Origin: Dasania sp051277005
GTDB taxonomy: Bacteria > Pseudomonadota > Gammaproteobacteria > Pseudomonadales > Dasaniaceae
DNA length: 6,271 bases
Assembly: GCA_051277005.1 (NCBI GenBank)
Contig: JBNMPS010000154.1
Span: forward strand, 1-6,271
Direction of reading: 5' to 3'
The position numbers and the translations under genes are program-made. The notes under the pieces are model-generated. The model had not been told where the DNA came from, did not search any database, and was given only the letters and a program-made list of their open reading frames with translations. Of the stretch, positions 1 through 6,030 are shown piece by piece. Numbering within the stretch: the stretch's first letter is position 1; each line of letters starts with the position of its first letter.

Positions 1-846
1 TAGCTGTTCAGGGTTTCTAGCGCGGAAATATTTGCCGCCGGTTAATGCGGCAATTTTTTGCAAGGTGGCTTCGTCTAAATCGCGCGATGGGTTAATCGTG
101 CGGGCGCCAAAACTGCTGCCAAAAAAACCTGGGGTGACTAAGGTGTCGGCACCCACCCCTACGGTGTAGAGGGTGATATTGTGTTCGGCGGCAAATTTTG
201 CGGCGGCCAGAGGTTGCACCTCGCCTGCGGTGTTAGCACCATCGGTTAACAGAATAACCACATGTTTATCACCGGGGCGTTTACGTAAACGTTTAACGGC
301 AAGCCCTATGGCGTCACCAATAGCGGTTGCAGGGCCGGCAAAACCGATTTGTGATTCTTTCATGAATCGCTGAACCGTATCCCGGTCGAAGGTGAGTGGT
401 GCCTGCACATAGGCTTGGCTGCCAAATAAAATTAAGCCTAGGCGATCACCTTTACGGCGTTTAACAAAATCATTAATCACCGCTTTAACGGCAATTAAGC
501 GGTTTACATGGCCGCTGCCTGCTTCCATGTCTTCCATGCGCATACTTTCAGATAAATCCACGGCTAACATCAGGTCGCGACCTTCGGTGGGCAGGTTAAT
601 GGGTTCGCCTATCCACGTCGGTTGCGCCGCGGCTAGCACTAATAAAATCCAGATTAAACTGGTGCCGGCTACTTTAAAGGGTTGCTTGTTACTTTTACGA
701 TTGTGTTGCTGCTCTATATTGTCAAGCTTGTGATAAAAGGGTACGCGGACAGCGGTTTGCTGTTGTTTTGCTCGCGGCAGAAAATAATAAGCGAGTAAGG
801 GCAGGGGTAATAAAAATAGCGCCCACAGTAATTTAAATTCTAACAT
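1..846 (-). CDS. BatA-like VWA-domain membrane protein, C-terminus cut by window edge
   Basis: This frame is open for 282 codons from the ATG at 846 to the window edge, so the C-terminus is missing. The N-terminus has two hydrophobic segments (about residues 6-24 and 61-75), followed by a von Willebrand factor A domain from about residue 90. The metal-ion-dependent adhesion site is complete: D97-x-S99-x-S101 in AVDLSESM, T174 in GPATAIGD, and T201-D202-G203. This is the usual BatA plan: two N-terminal membrane helices, a VWA domain in the periplasm, and normally another helix near the C-terminus, which would lie outside the window. The ATG overlaps the end of the DUF4381 gene by 7 bases, which suggests translational coupling. 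Family knowledge links such proteins to MoxR ATPases in envelope stress tolerance; the partner or substrate is not known from sequence. A second VWA/TPR protein (BatB) and BatD would be expected next. Confidence 0.93.
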   Translation of the reverse strand, partial: MLEFKLLWALFLLPLPLLAYYFLPRAKQQQTAVRVPFYHKLDNIEQQHNRKSNKQPFKVAGTSLIWILLVLAAAQPTWIGEPINLPTEGRDLMLAVDLSESMRMEDMEAGSGHVNRLIAVKAVINDFVKRRKGDRLGLILFGSQAYVQAPLTFDRDTVQRFMKESQIGFAGPATAIGDAIGLAVKRLRKRPGDKHVVILLTDGANTAGEVQPLAAAKFAAEHNITLYTVGVGADTLVTPGFFGSSFGARTINPSRDLDEATLQKIAALTGGKYFRARNPEQL

Positions 847-1376
847 GCACGACCCTGCCGTTTAATCCATTGCTGTACTAATTGATCAAGTTGTTCACGG
901 TTAACGTCGGGTTGCTGGGCTTGATAAGGGCCGTGCGCTAAGACTTGGCCATAGCCTTGGCTAAAATAGTGTTGATCTGTTTGGCCATGTTGATCTAAAA
1001 AATTTAGCCATGGGCTGCCATTGAGGCCGGCAATGGCCTGGCGGGGCTGAGTGGCTAAAGCGGTTTGTTTGAGTAAGCCGTTAAGGTGCTGAAGATATTG
1101 CCGATCACTACAGGGGTTTTGTTTGAGTAACTGTAGCTGTTGTAAAGCACTGCGTTTATAGGCGCCTTGCTTACGGCTTTTACGCCATAGGTAAATGCTC
1201 CCGGTTAAAATAAGCAGGGTTAACAGCGCAACAAGGTACCAGCCCGGCGCTAAGGGCCATAGGCCAATGGCATCCGGTGTGTGAATGTCTCGCAAACCTG
1301 CGAGCGGGTCTTGTGGCATCATGTTTTGCATGGGCGCGGGTACGGCGCCAGTGCCTGTCGGTAAGGTGGGTGGCAT
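840..1376 (-). CDS. DUF4381 single-pass inner-membrane protein of the MoxR/Bat operon
   Basis: The 178-residue product has a proline-rich start, then the family signature DPLAGLRDIHTPDAIGLWPL (about residues 23-42), one transmembrane helix (about 46-64), and a positively charged cytoplasmic-type stretch WRKSRKQGAYKR. The rest is a soluble, glutamine-rich helical tail. DUF4381 proteins typically sit between DUF58 and VWA genes in MoxR operons; their biochemical role is unknown. I chose the ATG at 1376, two bases past the DUF58 stop, because AAGGGAG lies upstream at 1395-1389. The spacing of 12 bases is slightly long. An in-frame ATG at 1406 would add ten residues and overlap DUF58 by 29 bases, but has no recognisable ribosome binding site. 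The gene's end overlaps the VWA gene start by 7 bases. Confidence 0.88.
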   Translation of the reverse strand: MPPTLPTGTGAVPAPMQNMMPQDPLAGLRDIHTPDAIGLWPLAPGWYLVALLTLLILTGSIYLWRKSRKQGAYKRSALQQLQLLKQNPCSDRQYLQHLNGLLKQTALATQPRQAIAGLNGSPWLNFLDQHGQTDQHYFSQGYGQVLAHGPYQAQQPDVNREQLDQLVQQWIKRQGRAC

Positions 1377-1377
1377 G

Positions 1378-2349
1378 TTATTTATTGGCTCCCTTGCCTT
1401 TGCCATAAAACGTGAGTAAACGTTTTAATGGTGCTTGATGAGTGGCAACTTCTATTAAGGGTATGCCTAGCTTGCCAAATAGCTGGTGCAGGTCGGTTAA
1501 TTTTTGTTGAAATTGTTGCTGGTAGTGTTGGCGTAATTTATGGTCGCCAGTAAAAATTTGGCGTTTATGTTCGCCATCACTCACCGTGTATTGGCCCGCC
1601 ACGGGTAAGGTTTTTTCTAAAGTATCAAAAACAAATAAAGCGGTTATTTCACAGTGCTTTGATAACAAAAATAATTGCTTTTGAACGTCTTCATCCTGAT
1701 AGCCGCTAAAGTCGCTAATAAAGTAAATCGCGCTACCGGGGCGGGCAATGCGACGTAACTCCGTTAAACTGGTTTTTAAACGCTCGCCGTTGGAGAGGTG
1801 TAGGCCACTGTTGCGATTTAACAGTTGGTTGTATTCGCGCATACGCGTGATTAAGCCGAGTACGGATTGGCGGCTGCGTCGTGGCCGTAGTTCTTGCTGC
1901 CCTTCGTTGCCAAACACCAGCCCACCCACTCTATCGCCTTGTTTTAAACCCGACCAAGCAATTAAGGCGCTCAGGTAACAGGCAAGGGTCGATTTAAAAC
2001 AACATTGGCTACCAAAAAACATATTTTGGCGTTGGTCGTTGACGATAAGCAAAGGGCGCTCACGCTCTTCGCTAAACAGTTTGGTGTGAGGTTTACCGGA
2101 GCGCGCCGTAACACGCCAATCAATGGAGCGAATATCGTCACCGGCTTGATAGGCGCGTACTTCTTCAAAATCGATGCCACGGCCACGAAAATTGGTTTTG
2201 TTGGGACCGGCTAATAGGTTTAATGCTTTGCGCCGATGTTGAAGGTTTAAATCCTTGGCGGCAAAGCGAGCACTGATTAAATCATCCAGTTCAATATAGG
2301 CACCTTGAACGGGCTGATCTAATAAATTGTGGCTGGGCGTAACACTCAT
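1378..2349 (-). CDS. DUF58 protein with degenerate VWA-like fold, MoxR-associated
   Basis: The 323-residue protein carries the DUF58 core at about residues 56-97: GRGIDFEEVRAYQAGDDIRS, then IDWRVTARSGKPHTKLFSEE. It is followed by a beta strand RPLLIVND and a VWA-like segment ending in YFISDFSGY (209-217). The position where a true VWA domain has DxSxS instead reads D105-Q-R-Q-N, so canonical metal binding through that motif is unlikely; many DUF58 proteins are divergent here. No membrane helix or signal peptide is evident, so it is probably cytoplasmic and acts with the MoxR ATPase. The gene lies 64 bases downstream of the ATPase gene and directly before DUF4381. No strong ribosome binding site precedes the ATG; only CAGAAG lies well upstream. 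The start fits the family, whose members begin about 50 residues before the GRG motif. Confidence 0.93.
   Translation of the reverse strand: MSVTPSHNLLDQPVQGAYIELDDLISARFAAKDLNLQHRRKALNLLAGPNKTNFRGRGIDFEEVRAYQAGDDIRSIDWRVTARSGKPHTKLFSEERERPLLIVNDQRQNMFFGSQCCFKSTLACYLSALIAWSGLKQGDRVGGLVFGNEGQQELRPRRSRQSVLGLITRMREYNQLLNRNSGLHLSNGERLKTSLTELRRIARPGSAIYFISDFSGYQDEDVQKQLFLLSKHCEITALFVFDTLEKTLPVAGQYTVSDGEHKRQIFTGDHKLRQHYQQQFQQKLTDLHQLFGKLGIPLIEVATHQAPLKRLLTFYGKGKGANK
1389..1395 (-). promoter_or_regulatory. Shine-Dalgarno site favouring the shorter DUF4381 start
   Basis: On the minus strand this reads AAGGGAG, 12 bases before the ATG at 1376, and lies inside the last codons of the DUF58 gene. No comparable site precedes the alternative ATG at 1406, whose upstream bases are ACTCACGTTTT. 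This is why the shorter protein is preferred. Confidence 0.5.
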
Positions 2350-2413
2350 GGCTGTTTATGCTTTTGCTTCTGTGAAAGGCGCAAGGTTATGGGTTTATGA
2401 CTCAAGGGTGCCA

Positions 2414-3379
2414 TTAGGCAACAGGGACTTGTTTGAGCAATTCATCAATCACTTGGTTGGCATTGATGCCATTAGCTTCAGCCTCAAAGCTGAGAATTAG
2501 GCGGTGGCGAAATACATCGTGAGCTACCGCTTGTACATCGTCGGGGCTCACAAAGTCTCTACCGGCTAACCACGCGTGGGCACGTGCGCAGCGATCAAGG
2601 GCGATGGTGGCACGTGGGCTGCCGCCATACTCAATCCATGAGGCGAGCTGGTCGCTGTAGTTGCCGGGGTTACGGGTGGCCATGGTGAGTTGCACAATGT
2701 ACTCCTCAATGGCCGGGGCGGTGTGCAAGTTAATGCACTCTTGTCTGGCGGCAAATAACACCTCTTGGGTAACGGTGTCGGGTTGAGCCGGGGGGGCGAC
2801 TTGGCGGTTAGCTTCGTTGCGCACCAGTTGCAGTATTTTTCGCTCGGCTTCTACATCGGGGTAATCGACCGTTACGTGCATTAAGAAGCGATCGAGTTGT
2901 GCTTCGGGCAAGGGATAGGTGCCTTCTTGCTCAATGGGGTTTTGGGTGGCCATGACCAAAAATAGTTCGGGCAAGGGGTAAGTGCTACGGCCTACAGAGA
3001 CTTGGCGCTCGGCCATCGCCTCTAACAAAGCCGATTGAACTTTGGCCGGGGCGCGGTTAATTTCATCCGCCAAAATCAAATTATGGAAAATAGGCCCCTG
3101 TTGAAACTGAAAGCTGCCATCTTCGGGGCGGAATATATCGGTACCGGTTACATCGCCCGGTAATAAATCGGGGGTAAACTGAATGCGGTGAAAATCACCC
3201 TCTATGCCTTTAGATAACTCATTAATCGCTTTGGTTTTAGCCAAACCGGGAGCGCCTTCAACCAATAAGTGGCCATCGGCGAGTAGGGCGATGAGCAGGC
3301 GATTGACGAGGGTTTCCTGGCCAATGATTTGATCTTCTAGCCAGTGTTGTAAGGTTTCGATTTGTTGAAATAAAGTCAT
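2414..3379 (-). CDS. MoxR-family AAA+ ATPase
   Basis: The 321-residue protein is a full-length MoxR ATPase. It has Walker A GAPGLAKT (42-49), the family hallmark FTPDLLPGDVTGTDIF (68-83), Walker B LILADEINRAP (101-111, D105-E106), sensor 1 ATQNP (144-148), an arginine-finger region QLDRF (161-165), and sensor 2 GGSPRA (252-257), followed by the C-terminal lid helices. MoxR proteins act as hexameric cytoplasmic ATPases that remodel or mature partner proteins, commonly together with VWA-domain proteins encoded beside them, as here. It is the first gene of the minus-strand operon. No clear Shine-Dalgarno precedes the ATG (upstream bases TTTAACAACC), but the start matches the usual family N-terminus with a short helix before IIGQ. 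The 64 bases between its stop and DUF58 show no terminator-like hairpin with a T-run. Confidence 0.97.
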   Translation of the reverse strand: MTLFQQIETLQHWLEDQIIGQETLVNRLLIALLADGHLLVEGAPGLAKTKAINELSKGIEGDFHRIQFTPDLLPGDVTGTDIFRPEDGSFQFQQGPIFHNLILADEINRAPAKVQSALLEAMAERQVSVGRSTYPLPELFLVMATQNPIEQEGTYPLPEAQLDRFLMHVTVDYPDVEAERKILQLVRNEANRQVAPPAQPDTVTQEVLFAARQECINLHTAPAIEEYIVQLTMATRNPGNYSDQLASWIEYGGSPRATIALDRCARAHAWLAGRDFVSPDDVQAVAHDVFRHRLILSFEAEANGINANQVIDELLKQVPVA

Positions 3380-3486
3380 GGTTGTTAAATAGCCAGTTGT
3401 TGTTAGTTGAAGCTTTAATAGAGTTTATCGCGGCAAAAGTTTACCGATATCTCACAGAGATGCCAGGCATGTTTTGCTAAGGTGTA

Positions 3487-3513
3487 TTTGACTAACAAAC
3501 AGCCATAAGTTCC
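3487..3513 (-). promoter_or_regulatory. Candidate sigma-E (RpoE/AlgU)-like promoter for the MoxR operon
   Basis: On the minus strand GGAACTT (3513-3507) is followed after 14 bases by GTCAAA (3492-3487). Known sigma-E promoters have a GGAACTT -35 and a TCTAA/TCAAA-type -10. Measured from GAACTT to TCAAA the spacer is 15, one base shorter than the usual 16-17. Predicted transcription would begin near 3480, giving a leader of roughly 100 bases before the ATPase ATG. Envelope-stress control would suit an operon of this kind. This is motif matching by eye and has not been tested statistically. Confidence 0.45.
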
Positions 3514-3833
3514 CTTAGCGCGGTATAGCTTGATAAATAAGGCCAAAAAAACCTTTTTCAAGCCGTGATGGTGCTTGATTTGCACAAAAGGGTGGCTGGA
3601 GTAGCGGATAGCTGAACCCTCGTATTGAGAAGGGTTGGTGTGGCGGTAGGGGTAAGGCCCTTGATAATACAGAGTTACAGGCCAGAGGCATGTAATAACA
3701 ATGCACGGAATAAAGAGTTGTTTATATTCGCTTATATTTGGCTTTTGATAGACTTGCTAGTTTTTTATCGTGAATTCAACGCGTTCCATGGAGTCGTTTA
3801 TTTACTGATAAGAGGAATGGGGCGCGAAAACGC
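3514..3833. other. Intergenic stretch with no supported gene
   Basis: Short open frames on both strands here (for example 3625-3837 plus and 3515-3706 minus) lack ribosome binding sites and any recognisable motif, so I treat the region as non-coding. It contains a run of A and T (3545-3558) and a small imperfect GCAT/ATGC hairpin near 3689-3705, neither of which looks like a terminator. The base composition shifts toward AT from about 3700, ahead of the rightward gene pair. Confidence 0.6.
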
Positions 3834-3904
3834 CTAGAGCAAATTTAATACAAACGGGCGCAAAGTGTGCCGCGCTTCACATATTGGTTTGATTTATTTG
3901 TTAG
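3834..3904 (+). repeat. Imperfect inverted repeat, weakly attC-like
   Basis: The left arm CTAGAGCAAATTTAATACAA plus AC (3834-3855) pairs with bulges against the right arm GTTTGATTTATTTGTTAG (3887-3904). Shared blocks in order are CTA, CAAAT, AAT and CAAAC. Between them is a GC-rich core where GGCGCA and TGTGCC can form a short hairpin (with one G-U pair). The order of CTA..CAA on the left and TTG..TTAG on the right recalls integron attC sites. However, the strict end consensus (RYYYAAC and GTTRRRY) is not met: the left end reads GCCTAGA and the right end GTTAGAA. It could be a degenerate recombination site or a chance repeat in AT-rich DNA. Confidence 0.25.
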
Positions 3905-3907
3905 AAT
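3899..3907 (+). promoter_or_regulatory. Extended -10 promoter candidate for the metallopeptidase/lipoprotein pair
   Basis: TGTTAGAAT matches the extended -10 form TGnTATAAT with one mismatch. The closest -35-like element, TTCACA at 3876-3881, lies 20 bases upstream, which is too far for a standard promoter, so activity would depend on the extended -10. Transcription would start near 3914 and leave a leader of about 30 bases before the ATG at 3943. Confidence 0.35.
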
Positions 3908-3942
3908 TCGAGGTCGTATGGATAGCCTAGTTAGGATACAAA

Positions 3943-4578
3943 ATGAGTATAAGAAATGATCAGGATGCCATTAATCTTAGAAACGGTTTACTAAAATCTT
4001 ATTCTCCAGCAGAGTTTAACTATTCAATAAAAAGTAAACTCAGCTTAAAGTATCGAGTTATCGGTACAAAACAATTCCAGTCACTTGTTCGCAATCAACT
4101 TAGAGAAATAGTGCAAAAGTCGGACCATGGTCAACGTCTACTTACCGAATTAGCGTCTCTTCCAGTCATTATTGACTTTGTTGAGCATCAAACAAGTCAC
4201 GCGGCCTTTTATGCAGGTTCTATTGTTGTCTTACACAACGCCACCTCGCTTCAAGGCAGGGGGCTCGCTCGTTTCGAGAGCAAAAAAAATAGGGGATTGA
4301 GAGGTAGTTTTTCCCCTGCGATGGCGCTTGCACATGAGCTATTTCATGCTGGTCAATTTCAAAAAACAGATTTTTTTACGCCCTATTGTAATACTCTATG
4401 TGGTTGGACAGGAGGGCCATGGAAGCTAGGAAAATCAGCGCTTGAGATGGGTGCCATCCATTATACTAATCAAATAAGGTTAGATAAAAACTTAGGTTAT
4501 GTACGATCATACTATGAAGCTTATGGCGGACGTAAAATAGATTCTTATCAAGATGCAGAAAAAAGGCAATCACAATAA
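3943..4578 (+). CDS. Small HExxH zinc-metallopeptidase-like protein, NleD/M91 or Rhs-tip toxin type
   Basis: The 211-residue protein has a clear zinc-protease motif, ALAHELFHAGQ, with H131-E132-x-x-H135. Before it is a helix F45-QSLVRNQLREIVQKSDHGQ and LLTEL, then a strand region ending in GSIVVLHN. After it comes ALEMGAIHYTNQIRL (167-180), where E168 is a plausible third zinc ligand, and then LGYVRSYYEAYGG. This order (a helix of the kind 'residues before G-x-x-LL', strands, HExxH, a downstream Glu followed by N-x-I/V-R and a Tyr-rich end) resembles M91/NleD effectors and toxin tips of Rhs proteins, as I recall those families. There is no signal peptide and no delivery domain. A stop codon five codons upstream rules out a longer N-terminal extension. 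AGGA at 3933-3936, six bases before the ATG, supports the start. It is clearly more AT-rich than the operon on the left. The substrate is unknown. A housekeeping peptidase is possible but less likely. Confidence 0.8.
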   Translation: MSIRNDQDAINLRNGLLKSYSPAEFNYSIKSKLSLKYRVIGTKQFQSLVRNQLREIVQKSDHGQRLLTELASLPVIIDFVEHQTSHAAFYAGSIVVLHNATSLQGRGLARFESKKNRGLRGSFSPAMALAHELFHAGQFQKTDFFTPYCNTLCGWTGGPWKLGKSALEMGAIHYTNQIRLDKNLGYVRSYYEAYGGRKIDSYQDAEKRQSQ

Positions 4579-5282
4579 TGTGTTGTTGTGCAAAAAATAA
4601 AGTCATTTTTTTAGCGGTTATTGCATTTATTGTTTGTGCGTGCGGCTCCCCAGAAGAGAATTTATTAGGCGGCATGATTGAACAATGCTCTATAGAATAC
4701 AAGCTAAGTGATGTAAATGAAGTAAGTGACTATTATAAAAATTTAATTGCGCCGAACTCAAAATATATAGCGTTTAAACAATTTTCTGGTAGTGGCTATA
4801 AAATAGTATCGTTGATCAATAATAATGAAAACTATATTTTGTCGGCTAGTCTTGCCGCCATTCCTAATAGTACTATGTCGGTCAAACTAGATGCCGAAGA
4901 GGGCAGCGCTATTTTTTCTGACTTTAATGCCATTGACCCGCTTCGGAATATTAGTGGCTCTGAAACGCCGCACCCTAATTGTATTTTTGTTGCATTGAAT
5001 AATGAGGCAGGTCAAAATGTAGTGCAGTTGTTCAACCCATCTTTTTCTGCTGATGGCAATGAAAGCAGCTTAACGCTCTACACAACGATAAACATTCTGC
5101 TAGAAAAATTCATTCCTGAATATGAAAAGACCGTTTTTTCCGCTTACCGCGATACGTTGGAAAAAGTGACGGTTGGCGGTAAAGAATTTGTTGCTGATGA
5201 GTATAAAGCGCCAAGCGATAAAGAAAAGAAGCAGTTTATAGATAAAATGAAAAATGATATCTTCTTCGAAATAAATCAATGA
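4578..5282 (+). CDS. Predicted lipoprotein of unknown family, possible partner or immunity protein
   Basis: The 234-residue product starts with MCCCAKNK, a hydrophobic stretch (9-21) and a lipobox V19-C20-A21-C22. C22 is the likely acylated cysteine, followed by G-S-P-E-E. Cys at the -2 position is unusual but tolerated. With Gly at +2 rather than Asp, outer-membrane sorting would be expected by the enteric rule. The mature part is acidic and soluble, with cysteines at 37 and 135 that could pair, and a charged helical C-terminus. I do not recognise the family. Its ATG shares one base with the stop of the metallopeptidase gene (TAATG), so the two are translationally coupled. That layout and the toxin-like neighbour suggest an immunity or accessory protein protecting the cell envelope. 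A lipoprotein position would fit a toxin acting in the periplasm; nothing in the sequence proves this. Confidence 0.82.
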   Translation: MCCCAKNKVIFLAVIAFIVCACGSPEENLLGGMIEQCSIEYKLSDVNEVSDYYKNLIAPNSKYIAFKQFSGSGYKIVSLINNNENYILSASLAAIPNSTMSVKLDAEEGSAIFSDFNAIDPLRNISGSETPHPNCIFVALNNEAGQNVVQLFNPSFSADGNESSLTLYTTINILLEKFIPEYEKTVFSAYRDTLEKVTVGGKEFVADEYKAPSDKEKKQFIDKMKNDIFFEINQ

Positions 5283-5633
5283 ATTTAAAATATTACTTTT
5301 TCATACAGGACATTCACAAGACATCTAAGGCGGATATTAGATTGCTAATTCAAAATTAGGTATGAAGTGCCGCTTTTAAAAACACTCATCAATACTCAGA
5401 TATCTGTAGTGGTTACCAATGTGACATGTGTATGGAGAGTGTGGTTTTCGATAATGGGAGATGAACCGAACTCATTGGGCTATTAGGGGTGCTGCTCATC
5501 TGTCCACCCCGCCGCGCAGTCTGGGCATTGAGATAGCGAATCAATGGGGGCGCGTGTTGTCTTTTGTATGGCTGCCAGATAGAGCAAGGCCTAATATTAC
5601 CCCACTCGTTATTGATTACACAAAACCGCCCCT
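5283..5633. other. Intergenic region with no supported gene
   Basis: The only sizeable open frame, 5461-5670 on the plus strand, encodes 69 residues without a recognisable motif. GGGAG directly abuts its ATG, which is too close for a ribosome binding site, and its 3' end runs through a terminator hairpin, so I do not call it. Small inverted repeats are visible: CTAATT-CAA-AATTAG (5345-5359), without a T-run, and GGGGTG/CACCCC (5486-5491 and 5505-5510) with a 13-base loop. The latter could belong to a structured transcript that ends at the downstream terminator, but no good promoter was found. Confidence 0.5.
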
Positions 5634-5662
5634 AAGCCCCAGCCATTCGGTTGGAGCTTTTT
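5634..5662 (+). terminator. Rho-independent terminator, plus strand
   Basis: AAGCCCCAGCC (5634-5644), loop ATTC, then GGTTGGAGCTT (5649-5659) form an 11-pair stem with one C-A mismatch and one G-U pair. The T-run 5658-5662 follows and continues as GTTGTT. It would end transcription coming from the lipoprotein gene, about 350 bases upstream, or from an unannotated transcript in between. Read on the other strand there is no T-run after the stem. Confidence 0.7.
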
Positions 5663-5679
5663 GTTGTTAGCCTTTGGGT

Positions 5680-5703
5680 AAAAAAGGGGCTAGGTTAACC
5701 CCC
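5680..5703 (-). terminator. Possible terminator, minus strand
   Basis: Read on the minus strand, GGGG pairs with CCCC around a ten-base loop containing TTAACCTAG, and six T residues follow directly. The stem is short (four pairs), so it is weak. Its place 52 bases after the 86-residue gene and facing the plus-strand terminator is what a convergent boundary would show. Confidence 0.45.
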
Positions 5704-5754
5704 TTAATTCACGGCATGGGGCTGGCTAAATCACCTCTGCCCCTCACATGGCAA

Positions 5755-6015
5755 TCATCGCTCATCCGCAATTTTTTGCAGTATCGCCTCTAACACCTTT
5801 TCGACCTGCTCGGTGTTATCCCTCGCTTTATTTAAGGCAATGGCCGATTTAATCCAGTTAACCGCAAAACCAATCACTGCATCTTTATGGGCGAGTTGTA
5901 AGGCAATGTCACGTGGGCGGATAAGCTTCTCGCTTTTTATCGCCTTGAGGTTTCTGGAATAATGCCCGCCTAGGTTATCGAGCTGGCGAATGTTGCGTTG
6001 TTTAAATTCTATCAT
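5755..6015 (-). CDS. Small basic helical protein, family not recognised
   Basis: The 86-residue product begins MIEFKQRNIRQLDNLGGHYS and continues with predicted helices, including DIALQLAHKDAVIGFAVNWI (36-55) and EQVEKVLEAILQKIADER at the end. It is rich in Lys, Arg and Gln with no signal peptide or clear membrane segment, and I see no catalytic motif. The ATG at 6015 is chosen because AAAGGAG lies eight bases upstream. An in-frame ATG at 6075 would add 20 residues that overlap the end of the upstream gene and has no comparable site. It is the second gene of a minus-strand pair, 13 bases after the previous stop. The genomic setting gives no function. Confidence 0.75.
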   Translation of the reverse strand: MIEFKQRNIRQLDNLGGHYSRNLKAIKSEKLIRPRDIALQLAHKDAVIGFAVNWIKSAIALNKARDNTEQVEKVLEAILQKIADER

Positions 6016-6023
6016 TGTGTGTG

Positions 6024-6030
6024 CTCCTTT
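6024..6030 (-). promoter_or_regulatory. Strong Shine-Dalgarno site fixing the start of the 86-residue gene
   Basis: On the minus strand this reads AAAGGAG with eight bases to the ATG at 6015. It overlaps the TAA stop of the upstream gene, so the ribosome finishing that gene arrives at this site. It rules in favour of the 6015 start over 6075. Confidence 0.8.

Noticed and set aside
1748..2214. Several open frames antisense to or out of frame with the DUF58 gene
   Set aside because: They lie wholly inside a well-supported DUF58 gene and show no motifs of their own.
3515..3706. 63-residue minus-strand open frame upstream of the MoxR operon
   Set aside because: Pro/Cys-rich chance-like composition, no ribosome binding site, and it ends right at the promoter candidate.
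3625..3837. 70-residue plus-strand open frame with a hydrophobic middle (FAYIWLLIDLLVFY)
   Set aside because: The hydrophobic run comes from AT-rich DNA; there is no ribosome binding site or homology I recognise, and the frame spans a composition change.
4466..4702. 78-residue minus-strand open frame across the junction of the pair
   Set aside because: Antisense shadow of the two plus-strand genes without a ribosome binding site or recognisable motif.
5345..5359. CTAATT-CAA-AATTAG perfect hairpin after the lipoprotein gene as a terminator
   Set aside because: All-AT stem of six pairs with only two G-C pairs and no following T-run, so unlikely to terminate transcription.
5461..5670. 69-residue plus-strand open frame
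   Set aside because: No spaced ribosome binding site, no recognisable motif, many Pro/Arg/Trp residues typical of chance frames, and its end lies inside a terminator hairpin.
5590..5672. Second attC-like site (GCCTAAT ... GTTAGCC) that would close a gene cassette
   Set aside because: Neither end meets the attC consensus and the arms do not pair beyond a few bases; the structure is better explained by the terminator at 5634-5662.
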